DNA of 57,882 nt from Bacteroidales bacterium (GCA_015060965.1 SUXN01000015.1:1-57882); one strand, 5' to 3'; counted from the stretch's first letter, positions 28,121-38,095 are shown. The notes: a model not told the origin generated them from the sequence alone. Made by a program: numbers and translations.

Positions 28121-28870
28121 ATGCGCAAGATATTGTTGATTCTATTGCTGTTTCCACTTATGTCAGTGGCACAGAACAAGTTCGGTTTTTATAGCCATAG
28201 CGAGGCTCTTGAGAGTGTCCCCGGCTATCGCCAATCAATAGCAGAGTATGAACTCCTAAAGCAGCGTTGCGATGCGGAGATTGAACGCAACGAGCAAGAA
28301 CTTACACGCAAATATGTAGCTTTTCTTGATGGCCAGCAGGATTTTCCTGAACTGATTCTCCGCAAAAGGCAGAAAGAACTGCAGCAGATGGTCGATAATA
28401 GCGTGTTGTTCCGAGACCAACTGAAGCAGTGGCTGAGACAGGCAAAGGACTCGCTCCTTTCACCGCATAATGCAACGGTTGATGCCGCGCTTGAAAAGGT
28501 ATGTCTGCGCAAGGATCTGGCATACGCCATCAACAGTGACGAGTTAAAGCTCCGTTATGTGAATCCTAATATCGGAGTTGAGATAACCGATGCTGTCATT
28601 GATGAGATTCTGAACCCTGTGGTAGAGGAGCCCGAGGTTACAGAGTGTGCCGAGGATGTGGAACCTCCTGTAGCTACTGATACCGTAAAGGTGGCAACTG
28701 ATGTCGTTACTGTCGCCACTGACACAATAAAGGTCGCTACAGACAGTGTATCCGTTGCTGTTGATCCGGTTAAGGCTGTATCGGACAGCATAACAGTGGC
28801 TACTGATTCGCTTACCGATTCCATAAATTCAGTAGTTGAATCTGTGGAAGTCAAAGAAGAAAAGAAATAA
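28121..28870 (+). CDS. OmpH/Skp-like protein with repetitive VATD tail, third copy
   Basis: A 249-residue protein. Residues 1-160 form a signal peptide plus an OmpH/Skp-like domain (KFGFYSHSEALESVPGYRQS, then a charged helical arm). From about residue 184 to 233 the tail is a run of near-repeats of the type VATDTVKVATD, with changes to VTVATD, SVSVAVD and ITVATD, ending in an acidic/lysine tail. This extension is not part of the normal Skp fold. It follows the second copy across a terminator-like hairpin and precedes murI by 24 bases. Confidence 0.8.
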   Translation: MRKILLILLLFPLMSVAQNKFGFYSHSEALESVPGYRQSIAEYELLKQRCDAEIERNEQELTRKYVAFLDGQQDFPELILRKRQKELQQMVDNSVLFRDQLKQWLRQAKDSLLSPHNATVDAALEKVCLRKDLAYAINSDELKLRYVNPNIGVEITDAVIDEILNPVVEEPEVTECAEDVEPPVATDTVKVATDVVTVATDTIKVATDSVSVAVDPVKAVSDSITVATDSLTDSINSVVESVEVKEEKK

Positions 28871-28894
28871 CGTGATTATAATAAACTGTCAGCA

Positions 28895-29743
28895 ATGAGT
28901 GATTTTTTGCAGCTTTCAAAGGATGCCGGTCCTATCGGAATCTTCGATTCCGGCTATGGTGGTCTGACAATCTATGACGAGATACGTAAGCGGTTGCCTC
29001 AATATGACTATATCTATTTGGGTGACAATGCCCGTACCCCTTATGGTACGCGATCTTTCGATGTTGTGTATGAGTTTACACGTCAGGCTGTGCGTTATCT
29101 TTTCCAGCAGGGTTGCCAGCTTGTTATTCTGGCTTGTAACACAGCTTCGGCAAAGGCTCTGCGTACGATACAGCAGGTAGACATCCCTTCTCTCGATCCT
29201 AACCGCAGGGTTCTCGGCATAATACGTCCTACGGTGGAGTGTATCGGTGATGTAACAAAGAGCCGCCATGTGGGTGTGCTTGCTACAGAAGGTACAATAA
29301 GGTCTCACTCCTATCCGTTGGAGATACGTAAACTCTTCCCTGATATCGAGGTGTCGGGTGAGGCTTGCCCCATCTGGGTGCCGCTTGTCGAGACCAATGA
29401 ATACGGCAGCGAGGGTGCCGACTATTTCGTGAAACGCCACGTAGAGAGGTTGCTTGCCCGTGATCCCGAGATTGATACGATAATCCTGGGTTGCACGCAT
29501 TATCCCATCCTCCTTGAGAAGATACGGAAGTACACGCCGGAGAATGTCAAACTTATCACCCAGGGTGCTGCAGTTGCCGAGTCTCTCGAGCAGTACCTGA
29601 AGAACCATCCCGAAATGGATGCTCTCTGTACAAAGGGTGGCAATACACTCTTCTGTACAACAGAGTCCGACGGAAAGTTCGGTGACCAGGCGTCGTTATT
29701 CCTCAATCACCCCATAGAGGTGAAGGCGGTGACTCTCGTTTAA
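28895..29743 (+). CDS. murI: Glutamate racemase
   Basis: A 282-residue cytoplasmic enzyme that converts L- to D-glutamate for peptidoglycan. Both cysteine acid/base residues are present, Cys81 in ACNTASA and Cys200 in LGCTHYPIL, with Asp18 in FDSGYGG. The length is normal. It closes the envelope block and ends at a strong terminator. A conserved N-terminus starts a few residues before IGIFDSGYGG, so ATG 28895 fits. Confidence 0.95.
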   Translation: MSDFLQLSKDAGPIGIFDSGYGGLTIYDEIRKRLPQYDYIYLGDNARTPYGTRSFDVVYEFTRQAVRYLFQQGCQLVILACNTASAKALRTIQQVDIPSLDPNRRVLGIIRPTVECIGDVTKSRHVGVLATEGTIRSHSYPLEIRKLFPDIEVSGEACPIWVPLVETNEYGSEGADYFVKRHVERLLARDPEIDTIILGCTHYPILLEKIRKYTPENVKLITQGAAVAESLEQYLKNHPEMDALCTKGGNTLFCTTESDGKFGDQASLFLNHPIEVKAVTLV

Positions 29744-29772
29744 GTGACTGTGTAAGTCTTCTATTGTATATA

Positions 29773-29805
29773 CCCCAAAGTTTTTGAAAAACTTTGGGGA
29801 TTTTT
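29773..29805 (+). terminator. Intrinsic terminator after murI
   Basis: CCCCAAAGTTTTT (29773-29785) and AAAAACTTTGGGG (29787-29799) form a near-perfect hairpin followed by ATTTTT. It also lies between two convergent genes and may stop both transcripts. Confidence 0.88.
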
Positions 29806-29820
29806 ATAGTATGTCTGATA

Positions 29821-30816
29821 TTATTCCACAACCCACCTGCTGTCATATGCCCTTGTTTCCGAGGGGTCATACCTTAGCGCTTCTGTGTCGGGTATTCTTA
29901 CCATATAGGTCCTGCTGTTCTTGTTTGTCATCGAGGCGCTTCTTATCCACGGGTTGGCCTCGTGCAGCTGCAGGTAGGTGAGCCCGTTCTTCTTTGCGAT
30001 GTCGGCCCAGCTGCTTACTGTCCCATCAATGGTGATGCTTCTTGCTATGGGGATTATGGGGTATAGGTCGCTGTTGTGTAATATGAAACCGTATGCTTTG
30101 GGGTTGTTGAAGATCTCCTTTACTGCCATAAGACGGAAAATGTAACGCGATGTCTCGGGTAGCAGTACAAGGTCAATGGCCTTCTTCTCCTTCTGTGCGT
30201 TGATTCTCTTTGTGACGTTTGCGCGTCCAGTGTTGTAGCTTGCTGCAACAGTGAGCCAATCGCCGTACTCCTCGTATGACGCCTGCAGGTACTTGCATGC
30301 GGCCCTTGTCGCCTTTTCAAGGTGGTAACGCTCGTCTATCTCTCCGTTCACTTCAAGTCCGTACTCTCTGCCGGTCCTTTCAAGGAACTGCCAGGGACCT
30401 GCTGCGCCTGCACCTGAACGTGCCTCTACGTCACCGTTACATTCTATTATCATCAGGTACTTGAAGTCATCGGGGATGCCGCACTCCTTTAAAATGGGTT
30501 CCACTATTGGGAACAAACGGTTCGCGCGTTTTATCTGCAACATCGTGTTTATATGCGAGTAGCAGAATGAGAGCATCTCGCGGTCCATTCGCTCACGTCT
30601 GTCTTGTGATGTAAGGTCAATCTCTTCTCCTGCGAAGGTGGCACTCTTTGGAATCTGTGGAGTCCGGTTGTCGGTGAGTTTCTCTGCATGATTCTCCTTC
30701 TTGTCGTGCTTTTCCGTTTCATTGCCGTCATGGGCAGTGGCGCTCGTAAACAACAATGGTATAAAAAGCAGCGTTGCGATGGCTGCTGTTATTGAAAGCG
30801 GTTTGATTTTTGTCAT
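29821..30816 (-). CDS. Periplasmic lytic transglycosylase (SLT domain, MltD-like)
   Basis: A 331-residue exported protein. The SLT lysozyme-like domain holds the catalytic Glu in MIIECNGDVEARSGAGAAGPWQF and the later motif VAASYNTGRANV. The C-terminal 70 residues (ARSITIDGTVSSWADIAKKN, then YLQLHEANPWI) look like a LysM-type peptidoglycan-binding module. It cleaves glycan strands to 1,6-anhydro-muropeptides. ATG 30816 is chosen over an upstream in-frame ATG because a signal peptide starts there and AGAGGTGAT, a rare good Shine-Dalgarno here, lies 6 bases upstream of it. Confidence 0.88.
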   Translation of the reverse strand: MTKIKPLSITAAIATLLFIPLLFTSATAHDGNETEKHDKKENHAEKLTDNRTPQIPKSATFAGEEIDLTSQDRRERMDREMLSFCYSHINTMLQIKRANRLFPIVEPILKECGIPDDFKYLMIIECNGDVEARSGAGAAGPWQFLERTGREYGLEVNGEIDERYHLEKATRAACKYLQASYEEYGDWLTVAASYNTGRANVTKRINAQKEKKAIDLVLLPETSRYIFRLMAVKEIFNNPKAYGFILHNSDLYPIIPIARSITIDGTVSSWADIAKKNGLTYLQLHEANPWIRSASMTNKNSRTYMVRIPDTEALRYDPSETRAYDSRWVVE

Positions 30817-30882
30817 ATGTATATCACCTCTTGAAAAACTACGCGAAGATAGTTCAAAAGGCATCAAATATCAAGTCTTTTT

Positions 30883-30914
30883 ATTGATTCGCATCGCTTT
30901 TTTTTGTTCCTTTG
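30883..30914 (+). promoter_or_regulatory. Candidate promoter of the rRNA methyltransferase operon
   Basis: ATTG (30883-30886), 20 bases, TTCCTTTG (30907-30914), an imperfect fit to the Bacteroides consensus. It would give a leader of about 40 bases before ATG 30962. Confidence 0.35.
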
Positions 30915-30961
30915 CAAAATATTTAGGGGGCGTTTCTCCCGCACTTTTTTTGACATATTTT

Positions 30962-32563
30962 ATGAGAGAATTTGAATTGATTGCAAAGACCTTCCAGGGT
31001 CTTGAAGAGGTATTGGCCAAAGAACTGGTGGCATTGGGTGCCAACAATGTGCAGATAGGCCGCCGTATGGTGTCGTTTACAGGTGACAAGGCTATGATGT
31101 ATAAGGCGAATTTCCATTTGAGGACAGCCGTGCGAATCCTGAAACCGATAATGCATTTCAAGGCTGCTAATGCCGACGAGGTGTATAATGTCATCAAATC
31201 AGTCGATTGGGAACAGTATCTCGATTGCAATTCGACTTTCTCTGTCGATTCTGTCGTGTACAGTGATGTCTTCCGTCACTCCAAGTTCGTGGCTTACCGT
31301 GTGAAGGATGCCATTGCCGATTTCTTCAATGAGAAGTACGGCAAGCGTCCTACAGTACGCCTGAATAATCCCGATCTTATCTTCCACATCCACATTGCCG
31401 GCGAGGAGTGTACTCTTGCATTCGACAGTTCGGGTGAGTCGCTCCACCGTCGCGGCTACCGCGTGGATACAGGTGCGGCACCTATCAACGAGGTCCTTGC
31501 TGCCGGTATGATTCTGCTTACAGGCTGGAACGGCGAGTGTGACTTCATTGATCCTATGTGCGGCTCCGGAACACTGCCCATTGAGGCTGCGCTCATTGCA
31601 CGTAACATAGCTCCCGGTGTATACCGCCAGGGATATGCATTCGAAAAATGGAAGGATTATGACAGTGAACTCTTCAAGTCAATATATGATGATGACTCAC
31701 AGGAGAGAGAGTTCAATCACAAGATATACGGATATGACGTTGACGGCCGTATGGTGGCTTGCGCGCGCCGTAATGTGAAGTCTGCGATGATGGGTGACAT
31801 TATCGAGATCGAGTGTCGTGACATCAAGGATTTCGTGGAGCCGGCAGAGCGTGCGATAATGGTAGTCAATCCGCCTTATGGCGAGCGTTTGCAGCTCGAC
31901 AATCTGTTGCAGGTATACAAAGAGCTCGGTTCACGTTTGAAGCACTCGTTCCAAGGCAACGAGGCGTGGATAATCAGCAGCAGTTATGACTGTTTCGACC
32001 AGGTAGGCCTCAAGGCTTCGGCACGTATTCCGCTCTACAACGGTGACCTCGATTGTGAGTTCCGCAAGTATGAACTCTTCTCGGGCAAGTACAAAGGGTT
32101 CCGCGATGAGGGAAATGCCCTGAACAAGGATTTTGCTCCGCTAAAGCGCAAGTCGCGTCTTACCGGTGCCGACGGCGAGCAGCGCCCGCCACGTAGCAAG
32201 GAGCGAGTGAAGGACGAGTTCTCGGGCTCTATAGAGGATGAGTCAATACGTCGCCGTCGTGAGTTGGAGTCTTATTTCAGCTCATATAAGACAAAGAGAA
32301 GCGCTGTGGCACGCAAACGTCGCGAAGAGAAGCGTAGTGAAACTGTTGAAAACGGAGAGCAGCCCCGTAAGGAACGTGATGCATTCAAGGGTGAACGTCG
32401 TCCTGCCAACCGTGGCGAGGCCCGTATCAGCCGTGACGGAGCACGTGGTCAGCGTCCGTCTGGCAGCCGTGCGCCCAAACGAGATGGCGGTAGTCGTCTA
32501 TCAGCCCGCAAGGAGGGTGATTTCAAGCCTTTGCGTGGTGGAAAGAGAAAAAATATCGATTAA
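30962..32563 (+). CDS. THUMP-domain rRNA guanine-N2 methyltransferase (RlmL-like)
   Basis: A 533-residue protein with an N-terminal ferredoxin-like/THUMP region (about 1-160) and a Rossmann methyltransferase with DPMCGSGTLPIEAALIA and the catalytic motif VVNPPYGERL. The RlmL N-terminal half of E. coli modifies 23S rRNA G2445; the same reaction is likely here. From about residue 390 a 140-residue tail rich in Arg, Lys, Gly and Ser (RGARGQRP, SRAPKRDGG) extends beyond the enzyme and is probably disordered and RNA-binding. The frame is open further upstream, but family alignment starts at MREFELIAKTFQGLE. Confidence 0.88.
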   Translation: MREFELIAKTFQGLEEVLAKELVALGANNVQIGRRMVSFTGDKAMMYKANFHLRTAVRILKPIMHFKAANADEVYNVIKSVDWEQYLDCNSTFSVDSVVYSDVFRHSKFVAYRVKDAIADFFNEKYGKRPTVRLNNPDLIFHIHIAGEECTLAFDSSGESLHRRGYRVDTGAAPINEVLAAGMILLTGWNGECDFIDPMCGSGTLPIEAALIARNIAPGVYRQGYAFEKWKDYDSELFKSIYDDDSQEREFNHKIYGYDVDGRMVACARRNVKSAMMGDIIEIECRDIKDFVEPAERAIMVVNPPYGERLQLDNLLQVYKELGSRLKHSFQGNEAWIISSSYDCFDQVGLKASARIPLYNGDLDCEFRKYELFSGKYKGFRDEGNALNKDFAPLKRKSRLTGADGEQRPPRSKERVKDEFSGSIEDESIRRRRELESYFSSYKTKRSAVARKRREEKRSETVENGEQPRKERDAFKGERRPANRGEARISRDGARGQRPSGSRAPKRDGGSRLSARKEGDFKPLRGGKRKNID

Positions 32564-32613
32564 TAAAGTACCAGGTTGTTGATCCAGTGAGACAGCCATA
32601 AAAAATATAAAGT

Positions 32614-33882
32614 ATGAAGATTTTGCTTTTAGGCAGTGGCGGCCGTGAACACGCATTGGCGTGGAAGATAGCCCAGAGTCCCAAGGTGGAGAAGTTGTTC
32701 ATTGCTCCCGGTAATGCCGGAACAAAGGAGGTTGGCGAGAATGTCGCAATATCTGTTTGCGATTTTGACGCCATTGCGTCATTTGTGCTTGACAATGGTG
32801 TCAGCATGGTTGTCGTTGGTCCTGAAGATCCGTTGGTAAAGGGTATATATGATTATTTCAAGGCTGACGAGCGTCTGAAGGACATCGCAGTCATAGGCCC
32901 TTCTAAGGGTGCTGCAGAACTTGAGGGTAGCAAAAGCTTTGCCAAGGATTTCATGCAGCGTCATGCGATTCCTACAGCTGCTTACCGCGCTTTCACCGCT
33001 GCCGAGAAGGAGGATGCATACAGGTTCCTTGAGGGCCTCAAGGCTCCTTACGTGCTCAAGGCCGATGGCTTGTGTGCAGGAAAGGGTGTGCTTATCCTTC
33101 CTACAATTGAGGAGGCAAAGAGCAGCCTGGACGAGATGTTCGGCGGTATGTTCGGCGATTCATCGGCGACTGTTGTCATCGAAGAGTTCCTGGACGGTAT
33201 CGAGTGCTCGGTATTCGTGCTTACCGACGGTAAGGATTATGTGATTCTGCCCGAGGCAAAGGACTACAAACGTATCGGTGAGGGTAACACTGGTCTCAAT
33301 ACTGGCGGTATGGGTTCAATCTCTCCTGTTCCTTTTGCAACGGCAGAGTGGATGAAGAAGGTTGAGGACCGCATCATACGTCCAACTGTGGATGGTCTTG
33401 TCAAGGATGATCTGTTGTACAAGGGTTTTATCTTCTTCGGTCTTATCAATGTCGAGGGCGAGCCTATGGTAATAGAGTACAACGTCCGTATGGGTGACCC
33501 GGAGACAGAGTCTGTAATGCTCCGTCTGAAGAGTGATATTGTGGAGCTGTTTGAGAGAACAGATGCAGGAACACTTGCGGGTGCTTCAGTTGAGTTCGAC
33601 CCACGCTCAGCAGTGTGTGTTATGCTTGTATCGGGTGGTTACCCCGAGCATTATGACAAGGGTTTTGAGATGACAGGCTTCGAGAACGTGAAGGAGAGTA
33701 TTCTTTTCCACGCAGGAACGGCAGAGAAGGATGGCAAGGTTGTTACCGCCGGTGGACGTGTCATTGCGGCTGTTTCATATGGCGCGACCCGCGAGGAGGC
33801 TCTTGAGAAGTCTTTCCGCTCGGCTAACGCAATAAATTTCGAGAAGAAATATTTTAGAGGAGATATAGGTTTTGACTTATAA
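32614..33882 (+). CDS. purD: Phosphoribosylamine--glycine ligase
   Basis: A 422-residue ATP-grasp enzyme for the second step of purine synthesis, joining glycine to phosphoribosylamine. The start [18 protein letters not shown], the segments [11 protein letters not shown] and [12 protein letters not shown], and [12 protein letters not shown] are all intact. It lies 50 bases after the methyltransferase gene and its end overlaps the next gene by 11 bases. No purine riboswitch was seen upstream. Confidence 0.96.
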   Translation: MKILLLGSGGREHALAWKIAQSPKVEKLFIAPGNAGTKEVGENVAISVCDFDAIASFVLDNGVSMVVVGPEDPLVKGIYDYFKADERLKDIAVIGPSKGAAELEGSKSFAKDFMQRHAIPTAAYRAFTAAEKEDAYRFLEGLKAPYVLKADGLCAGKGVLILPTIEEAKSSLDEMFGGMFGDSSATVVIEEFLDGIECSVFVLTDGKDYVILPEAKDYKRIGEGNTGLNTGGMGSISPVPFATAEWMKKVEDRIIRPTVDGLVKDDLLYKGFIFFGLINVEGEPMVIEYNVRMGDPETESVMLRLKSDIVELFERTDAGTLAGASVEFDPRSAVCVMLVSGGYPEHYDKGFEMTGFENVKESILFHAGTAEKDGKVVTAGGRVIAAVSYGATREEALEKSFRSANAINFEKKYFRGDIGFDL

Positions 33883-34846
33883 CAACTCACTGCAAGGACG
33901 TTTTGTATCGGGCAAGCATACTCCGGTCATTCTGTTGCTGCTCTCGTTGGTAGCTTGGGTTGTCGGGGTGTTTGCCGTATCTGCCGTGCAGGTACAGGAG
34001 TGGGCAGGAATAGATTTATGTTCAATAGGCCCTCTCATGGCAAATGTCGTGTCTTTGACTTGCTATGTGCTGTCAGCATTCCTGCTCAGCTCGCTGTATC
34101 TGTCCGAGAGACGTATCCATTGGCTTACAGCCCTTTATTTATGGATTGTATCGCTTTCGCTGTTTGCCCACGGTAATATGATATGGGCTGTATCGGCACT
34201 CCTGTTCATGGTGCTGTTGACAGTGCTGTTCATGTGTCAGCCGGCCTCTCGAATCGAAGGCTCTCTTTTTGCTGCCTTTGCGTTGTTGGGAGTAGCGTCC
34301 TTGTTGTTGCCACAGTTCTTGTTGCTCATACCGCTTGGTGTGGTGTATATGCTTTCTGTGAACATAATGAGTCTGAAAAGCTTCTTGGCAGCATTGTTGG
34401 GCTTTGCAGCTCCGTTCTGGCTGGTTTATGGTACTGTGTATGTCTATCCTGCAGCGGAGATGATCCTTTATCCTTTCAATGAAGGTATTGGCGGTTTGCT
34501 TGCCTTGTCAGTTGCAGAACCGCTACCCGTTAGGCTGCTGCTAACATTAATGGAACTGGGTGTAATTCTGCCGGCTGCAGTGCTTTTCGTAGGCTCCTCA
34601 GTCCCCGGGAAGCCGCTGTTGCGTAGGCGTCTGTCATTTGTTATGCTCGCTTCTGTATGGCTGCTTATACTTTCGTGGCTTTATGAAGAGGATTTCGAGC
34701 TTTTTTATATGTGGCGCATACCATTGACAGCTATAATGGCGTCCTATCTTTTTACGCTTAAAGTGACGAAGGTCACAAATATTTATTTTGTCTTTATAAA
34801 CATTTTATGGCTGGCTGTAGCCGCATTGAGTATATGGCAGATCTGA
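33872..34846 (+). CDS. Multi-pass membrane protein of unknown function
   Basis: A 324-residue protein made almost wholly of about ten hydrophobic helices (for example [21 protein letters not shown] and [17 protein letters not shown]). No catalytic motif stands out and I do not recognise the family; similar unnamed membrane proteins follow purD-type genes in related genomes, from memory. The start is a TTG codon inside the last codons of purD; no ATG lies near the first helix, so this start is probable but not certain. It overlaps the next gene by 13 bases. Confidence 0.65.
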   Translation: MTYNNSLQGRFVSGKHTPVILLLLSLVAWVVGVFAVSAVQVQEWAGIDLCSIGPLMANVVSLTCYVLSAFLLSSLYLSERRIHWLTALYLWIVSLSLFAHGNMIWAVSALLFMVLLTVLFMCQPASRIEGSLFAAFALLGVASLLLPQFLLLIPLGVVYMLSVNIMSLKSFLAALLGFAAPFWLVYGTVYVYPAAEMILYPFNEGIGGLLALSVAEPLPVRLLLTLMELGVILPAAVLFVGSSVPGKPLLRRRLSFVMLASVWLLILSWLYEEDFELFYMWRIPLTAIMASYLFTLKVTKVTNIYFVFINILWLAVAALSIWQI

Positions 34847-35304
34847 TTATTGAATTTCTCAAGGATTACGGTTATTTAGGAATGGGTATCATGGCTTTTC
34901 TGGCAGGAACCGTTGTGCCCATTACCAGCGAGGTATTGCTTGTCTTCTTTTTGGGCATAGGCCTTAATGCCGTAGGGCTTACATTGGCAGCTACAATCGG
35001 TAATACATTGGGTGGAGTTACCTGTTTTATGATTGGTTATCTTACAACTAAAGAGAAGGTGCAGAGATTCTTCAAGGTGCCAGACAGACGTATGAAACGT
35101 GCCGATATGCTGATACAGAAATATGGCTATTGGACAGCCGCTTTCTCCTTTCTGCCTGTTCTCGGTGAGGTGTTCCTCCTGTCACTGGGTATAATGAGAG
35201 TGAACAGGTTCAAGGTAATCTCCCTAATGGCTTTGGGAAAACTGTTCCGTTATTCGCTTGTAGTGATTTCTGCTATAGGAATCTCCAAATTCTTTGGATT
35301 CTGA
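34834..35304 (+). CDS. VTT/DedA-like small membrane protein (YqaA type)
   Basis: A 156-residue inner-membrane protein with the features of the SNARE-associated/VTT superfamily: MGIMAFLAGTVVPITSEVLLVFF, then GNTLGGVTCFMIGYL and FSFLPVLGEVFLLSLG. Larger DedA relatives act in lipid scrambling or proton-dependent membrane homeostasis; the short YqaA branch is less studied. ATG 34834 is chosen because the conserved part begins there; it overlaps the stop of the preceding gene. It is convergent with the radical SAM gene, with 15 bases between them. Confidence 0.82.
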   Translation: MADLIIEFLKDYGYLGMGIMAFLAGTVVPITSEVLLVFFLGIGLNAVGLTLAATIGNTLGGVTCFMIGYLTTKEKVQRFFKVPDRRMKRADMLIQKYGYWTAAFSFLPVLGEVFLLSLGIMRVNRFKVISLMALGKLFRYSLVVISAIGISKFFGF

Positions 35305-35319
35305 ACGTTCATCCTGTGT

Positions 35320-36096
35320 TTAGTAGGAAGCTGATGCCTTTATGCCCTCTTTCACAAGCATGGCAACAATGCGGTCAAGCTCCTCTTTTGAGGCTTTAAG
35401 TAATCCCTGCATGGGCGTTTCGCGGTCTATTGTGTAAATCATAACTTCGCGTGGCGCTATCTGCCTTACTGCCTCAATCCATGGCTTTACATATTCGTCA
35501 CCGGTATTATTGATATCCTTGCCGCCTACACTCCCCTTGAGGAACATTGTCTGTACCACTACCTTGCCGTCGAAGGCCTTCATCCGTTCCAGAATGGTAT
35601 CAATGTCATACTGTCCTGTAGGACGGTCAACGATATTTATATAGTCCGGGTCTATTGTGTCGAGTTTGAGGATATTGTTGTCAACCTTCAATAGTGCCTC
35701 AAAAACATCAGGCCTCATTATCTGTGTGGAGTTGGAGAGCACGCTTACTTTGGCCGCAGGGCAGTACCTGTCGCGCAAGGCTATGGTATCATCGATAATC
35801 TCCCCAAAGCGCGGGTGGATGGTAGGCTCGCCGTTCCCGGCAAACGTCAATACATCCGGCATTGCCCCCTCTGTCTGCATTTTACGCAATTTTTCCTCCA
35901 GCGCCGTAGCAACCTCTTCCCGCGATGGGAATCGGCTGTGGGGCTTGTGGTCGGCATTGAAACCGCATTCGCAGTATATACAGTCGAATGTGCATACCTT
36001 GCCGTCGCCGGGAAGCAGGTTGATGCCCAATGAAATGCCTAATCTGCGGCTCTTTATCGGGCCGAATATGGGTGAGGGGAAAATGATTGTCGCCAT
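35320..36096 (-). CDS. Radical SAM protein (COG0731-like)
   Basis: A 258-residue protein with the radical SAM cluster motif CTFDCIYCECG (CxxxCxxC) near residue 35 and downstream GNGEPTIHPRFGEI. The N-terminus (IFPSPIFGPIKSRRLGISLGINLLP) is characteristic of the COG0731 group related to wyosine-type tRNA enzymes. Such proteins are common in Bacteroidetes; the substrate is unknown. It starts one base after the stop of the LtaS-like gene, so it is the last gene of the argS operon. Confidence 0.85.
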   Translation of the reverse strand: MATIIFPSPIFGPIKSRRLGISLGINLLPGDGKVCTFDCIYCECGFNADHKPHSRFPSREEVATALEEKLRKMQTEGAMPDVLTFAGNGEPTIHPRFGEIIDDTIALRDRYCPAAKVSVLSNSTQIMRPDVFEALLKVDNNILKLDTIDPDYINIVDRPTGQYDIDTILERMKAFDGKVVVQTMFLKGSVGGKDINNTGDEYVKPWIEAVRQIAPREVMIYTIDRETPMQGLLKASKEELDRIVAMLVKEGIKASASY

Positions 36097-36097
36097 A

Positions 36098-38095
36098 CTA
36101 TTCTTCTGTCTTTTTGTCTGTCTCAGGTGTGAGTCGGTCCTGTACCATACGGTTCATATACTGCTGTATGATAGCTTTCAACTCACGCTCCATACTTTCT
36201 TGAACATTGTCTGTGCCGATAATGTTGTCCTTCATTTCAATATCCTTATGCAGGTTGTAAAGAGCTGTGCTCTTCTCGCCGTTGAATTGCAGGATATATT
36301 CTCCTTTGTAGTACTGGAAAATCTCGTTGGTAAAGTTTACTGCGTAGCTCTCTTCGGCAGGTGTGGAAAGTAAACTCTTGCCGAAAGCGATGAACGGCTT
36401 GTCATATCCTACATATTCAAGTACCGTGGGCATTATGTCGGCTTGCTGTGCTATTGTTGTACTGTCGATACCGGGCGCGAATGCCGGGTCGCCGTCCGGC
36501 GAGAAGAATATCACAGGGACCTCAAACCACCCTGCAGCAGTCTTGTAACGTGGCTCAATGCTGTGGTTGGTATGATCGGCTGTTATTACAAATAGTGTAT
36601 TGTTGTACCATTCCTGTCCTTTGGCATACTCAAAGAACCTCTTCAAGGCATAGTCGGTGTACTGCACACACTTGAAGAACGGGTCGTCACCTCCAAGGAA
36701 CGTGTTGCTGTATTCTGCCGGAATCTTGAAGGGATGGTGCGATGATGCGGTGAACACTGATGTCACGAACGGTTCCTGTATGCCGTTCATGCACTCTGCA
36801 TAGTATTGCAGGAACGGCTCGTCCCAGATGGCCCATGTGCCGTCATGGTCGTTCATGCCGTTGTGGCCCGGTGAGGCGCAGAACTCGTCAAGGCCGTAGT
36901 ACTTGTCGAAACCGGTGGTGTTCGCGAATGCCTGGAATCCCATAGAACCGTTTGGCGCTCCGTGGAAGAATGCGCTGTTGTAGCCTATTTTCTTGAGCTC
37001 TCCGGCTACTCCGCTCACCTTGTTCAACGAGGCCTCTGTTACAAAGAACGGCTCCACGAACATAGGTATGCTTGACAGTACCGACGGCATGCCGTCAATG
37101 CTCTTCTTGCCGTTGCCGTAGGAGTAGAGATAACTCTTGCTCGCGGTCAGGAGTGAGTCAAGGAACGGGGTGAGACTGCCGTCCTTGCGTGGGTTGAAAG
37201 CCCCTATGTATTCCTTACCGAAACTCTCTACGATTATTATCGCAACATTCTTTCCGTTGGGCGTGCCGTGTGGAGTATACTGTTTGAGTGGGGTAAAGAT
37301 TCTTTCAAGTTCTTCTTCGCTGAAGAAATCCTTTTCTGTGAAAGGTTTCTTGCCTATTGTGCGTATTATGCAGAATGGAGTGTTTAGCACTATTGCCGCA
37401 CCGTCAGGTGACGATACATATTGGTTGGCGTTGCTCAAGGTGATGGGGCGCACGGCCTTGCCGATACCTCCTCGTATACCGAAGATGAGCATCGGTATCA
37501 CTGCCAACAGAAGAGGAATATGCGAAAGGTAGTACTTCTTCAAGTTCCGCCGTTCTTTCTTTGCAGGGGTATACAGCCTGTATAAACTCCAGATAATTGC
37601 AATACCCAACAATACCAACCACCAATGTGCTACGACCTCACTGCCTATGATTGTACCTATGTTCTCTTCATTCTGGAACTCGGAGAAAACATTCCAGGTT
37701 GTCCTGCGCCCTGTAAAGGGTACATATACTGTGTCGCACAGGTTGGCTATGATTCCTACTGCATTAGGGATAATGAAAGCCCATTTTGTGATACCTTGCA
37801 TTATGCGCCCCTCTTTGTAATGCAAGGGAAATAGCAGGCAGAGCAGGTACAAGGCGTTGAGGTAACATACCGCCGATGTGTCGAACAGCAGTGCTCCTTT
37901 TGCAATAAGTGTCATCGGGTCTTGCTCTATTATGCCGGTATATAACGAATGGTTCGTCAGTACGAAAATTATACGGCATAAGAAAAGTGCTGCATATGCA
38001 AGGCCTATGTTTAGCAACAGAGCTACAGCAACGTTCTTTTCTTTTGTGGTAACGAATAGCCTGTCTGTTATAGTTTTGTGTATCCTGTCTTTCAT
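36098..38095 (-). CDS. LtaS-like sulfatase-fold membrane enzyme, first paralogue
   Basis: A 665-residue protein with five N-terminal membrane helices (to about residue 205) and a large periplasmic alkaline-phosphatase-superfamily domain. Metal-site and catalytic motifs are IIIVESFGKEYIG, YGNGKKSIDGMPSV (probable nucleophile Ser), TASSHHPF and ITADHTNHS. In Gram-positives LtaS polymerises glycerol phosphate; in Gram-negatives related enzymes transfer phosphoethanolamine or phosphoglycerol to lipids or glycans, which is the likely role here. It is 25 bases after a second, diverged paralogue in the same operon. Confidence 0.82.
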   Translation of the reverse strand: MKDRIHKTITDRLFVTTKEKNVAVALLLNIGLAYAALFLCRIIFVLTNHSLYTGIIEQDPMTLIAKGALLFDTSAVCYLNALYLLCLLFPLHYKEGRIMQGITKWAFIIPNAVGIIANLCDTVYVPFTGRRTTWNVFSEFQNEENIGTIIGSEVVAHWWLVLLGIAIIWSLYRLYTPAKKERRNLKKYYLSHIPLLLAVIPMLIFGIRGGIGKAVRPITLSNANQYVSSPDGAAIVLNTPFCIIRTIGKKPFTEKDFFSEEELERIFTPLKQYTPHGTPNGKNVAIIIVESFGKEYIGAFNPRKDGSLTPFLDSLLTASKSYLYSYGNGKKSIDGMPSVLSSIPMFVEPFFVTEASLNKVSGVAGELKKIGYNSAFFHGAPNGSMGFQAFANTTGFDKYYGLDEFCASPGHNGMNDHDGTWAIWDEPFLQYYAECMNGIQEPFVTSVFTASSHHPFKIPAEYSNTFLGGDDPFFKCVQYTDYALKRFFEYAKGQEWYNNTLFVITADHTNHSIEPRYKTAAGWFEVPVIFFSPDGDPAFAPGIDSTTIAQQADIMPTVLEYVGYDKPFIAFGKSLLSTPAEESYAVNFTNEIFQYYKGEYILQFNGEKSTALYNLHKDIEMKDNIIGTDNVQESMERELKAIIQQYMNRMVQDRLTPETDKKTEE

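Noticed and set aside
30701..30961. Upstream extension of the rRNA methyltransferase
   Set aside because: The open frame overlaps the divergent transglycosylase gene and the intergenic promoter region; the THUMP family start is at 30962.
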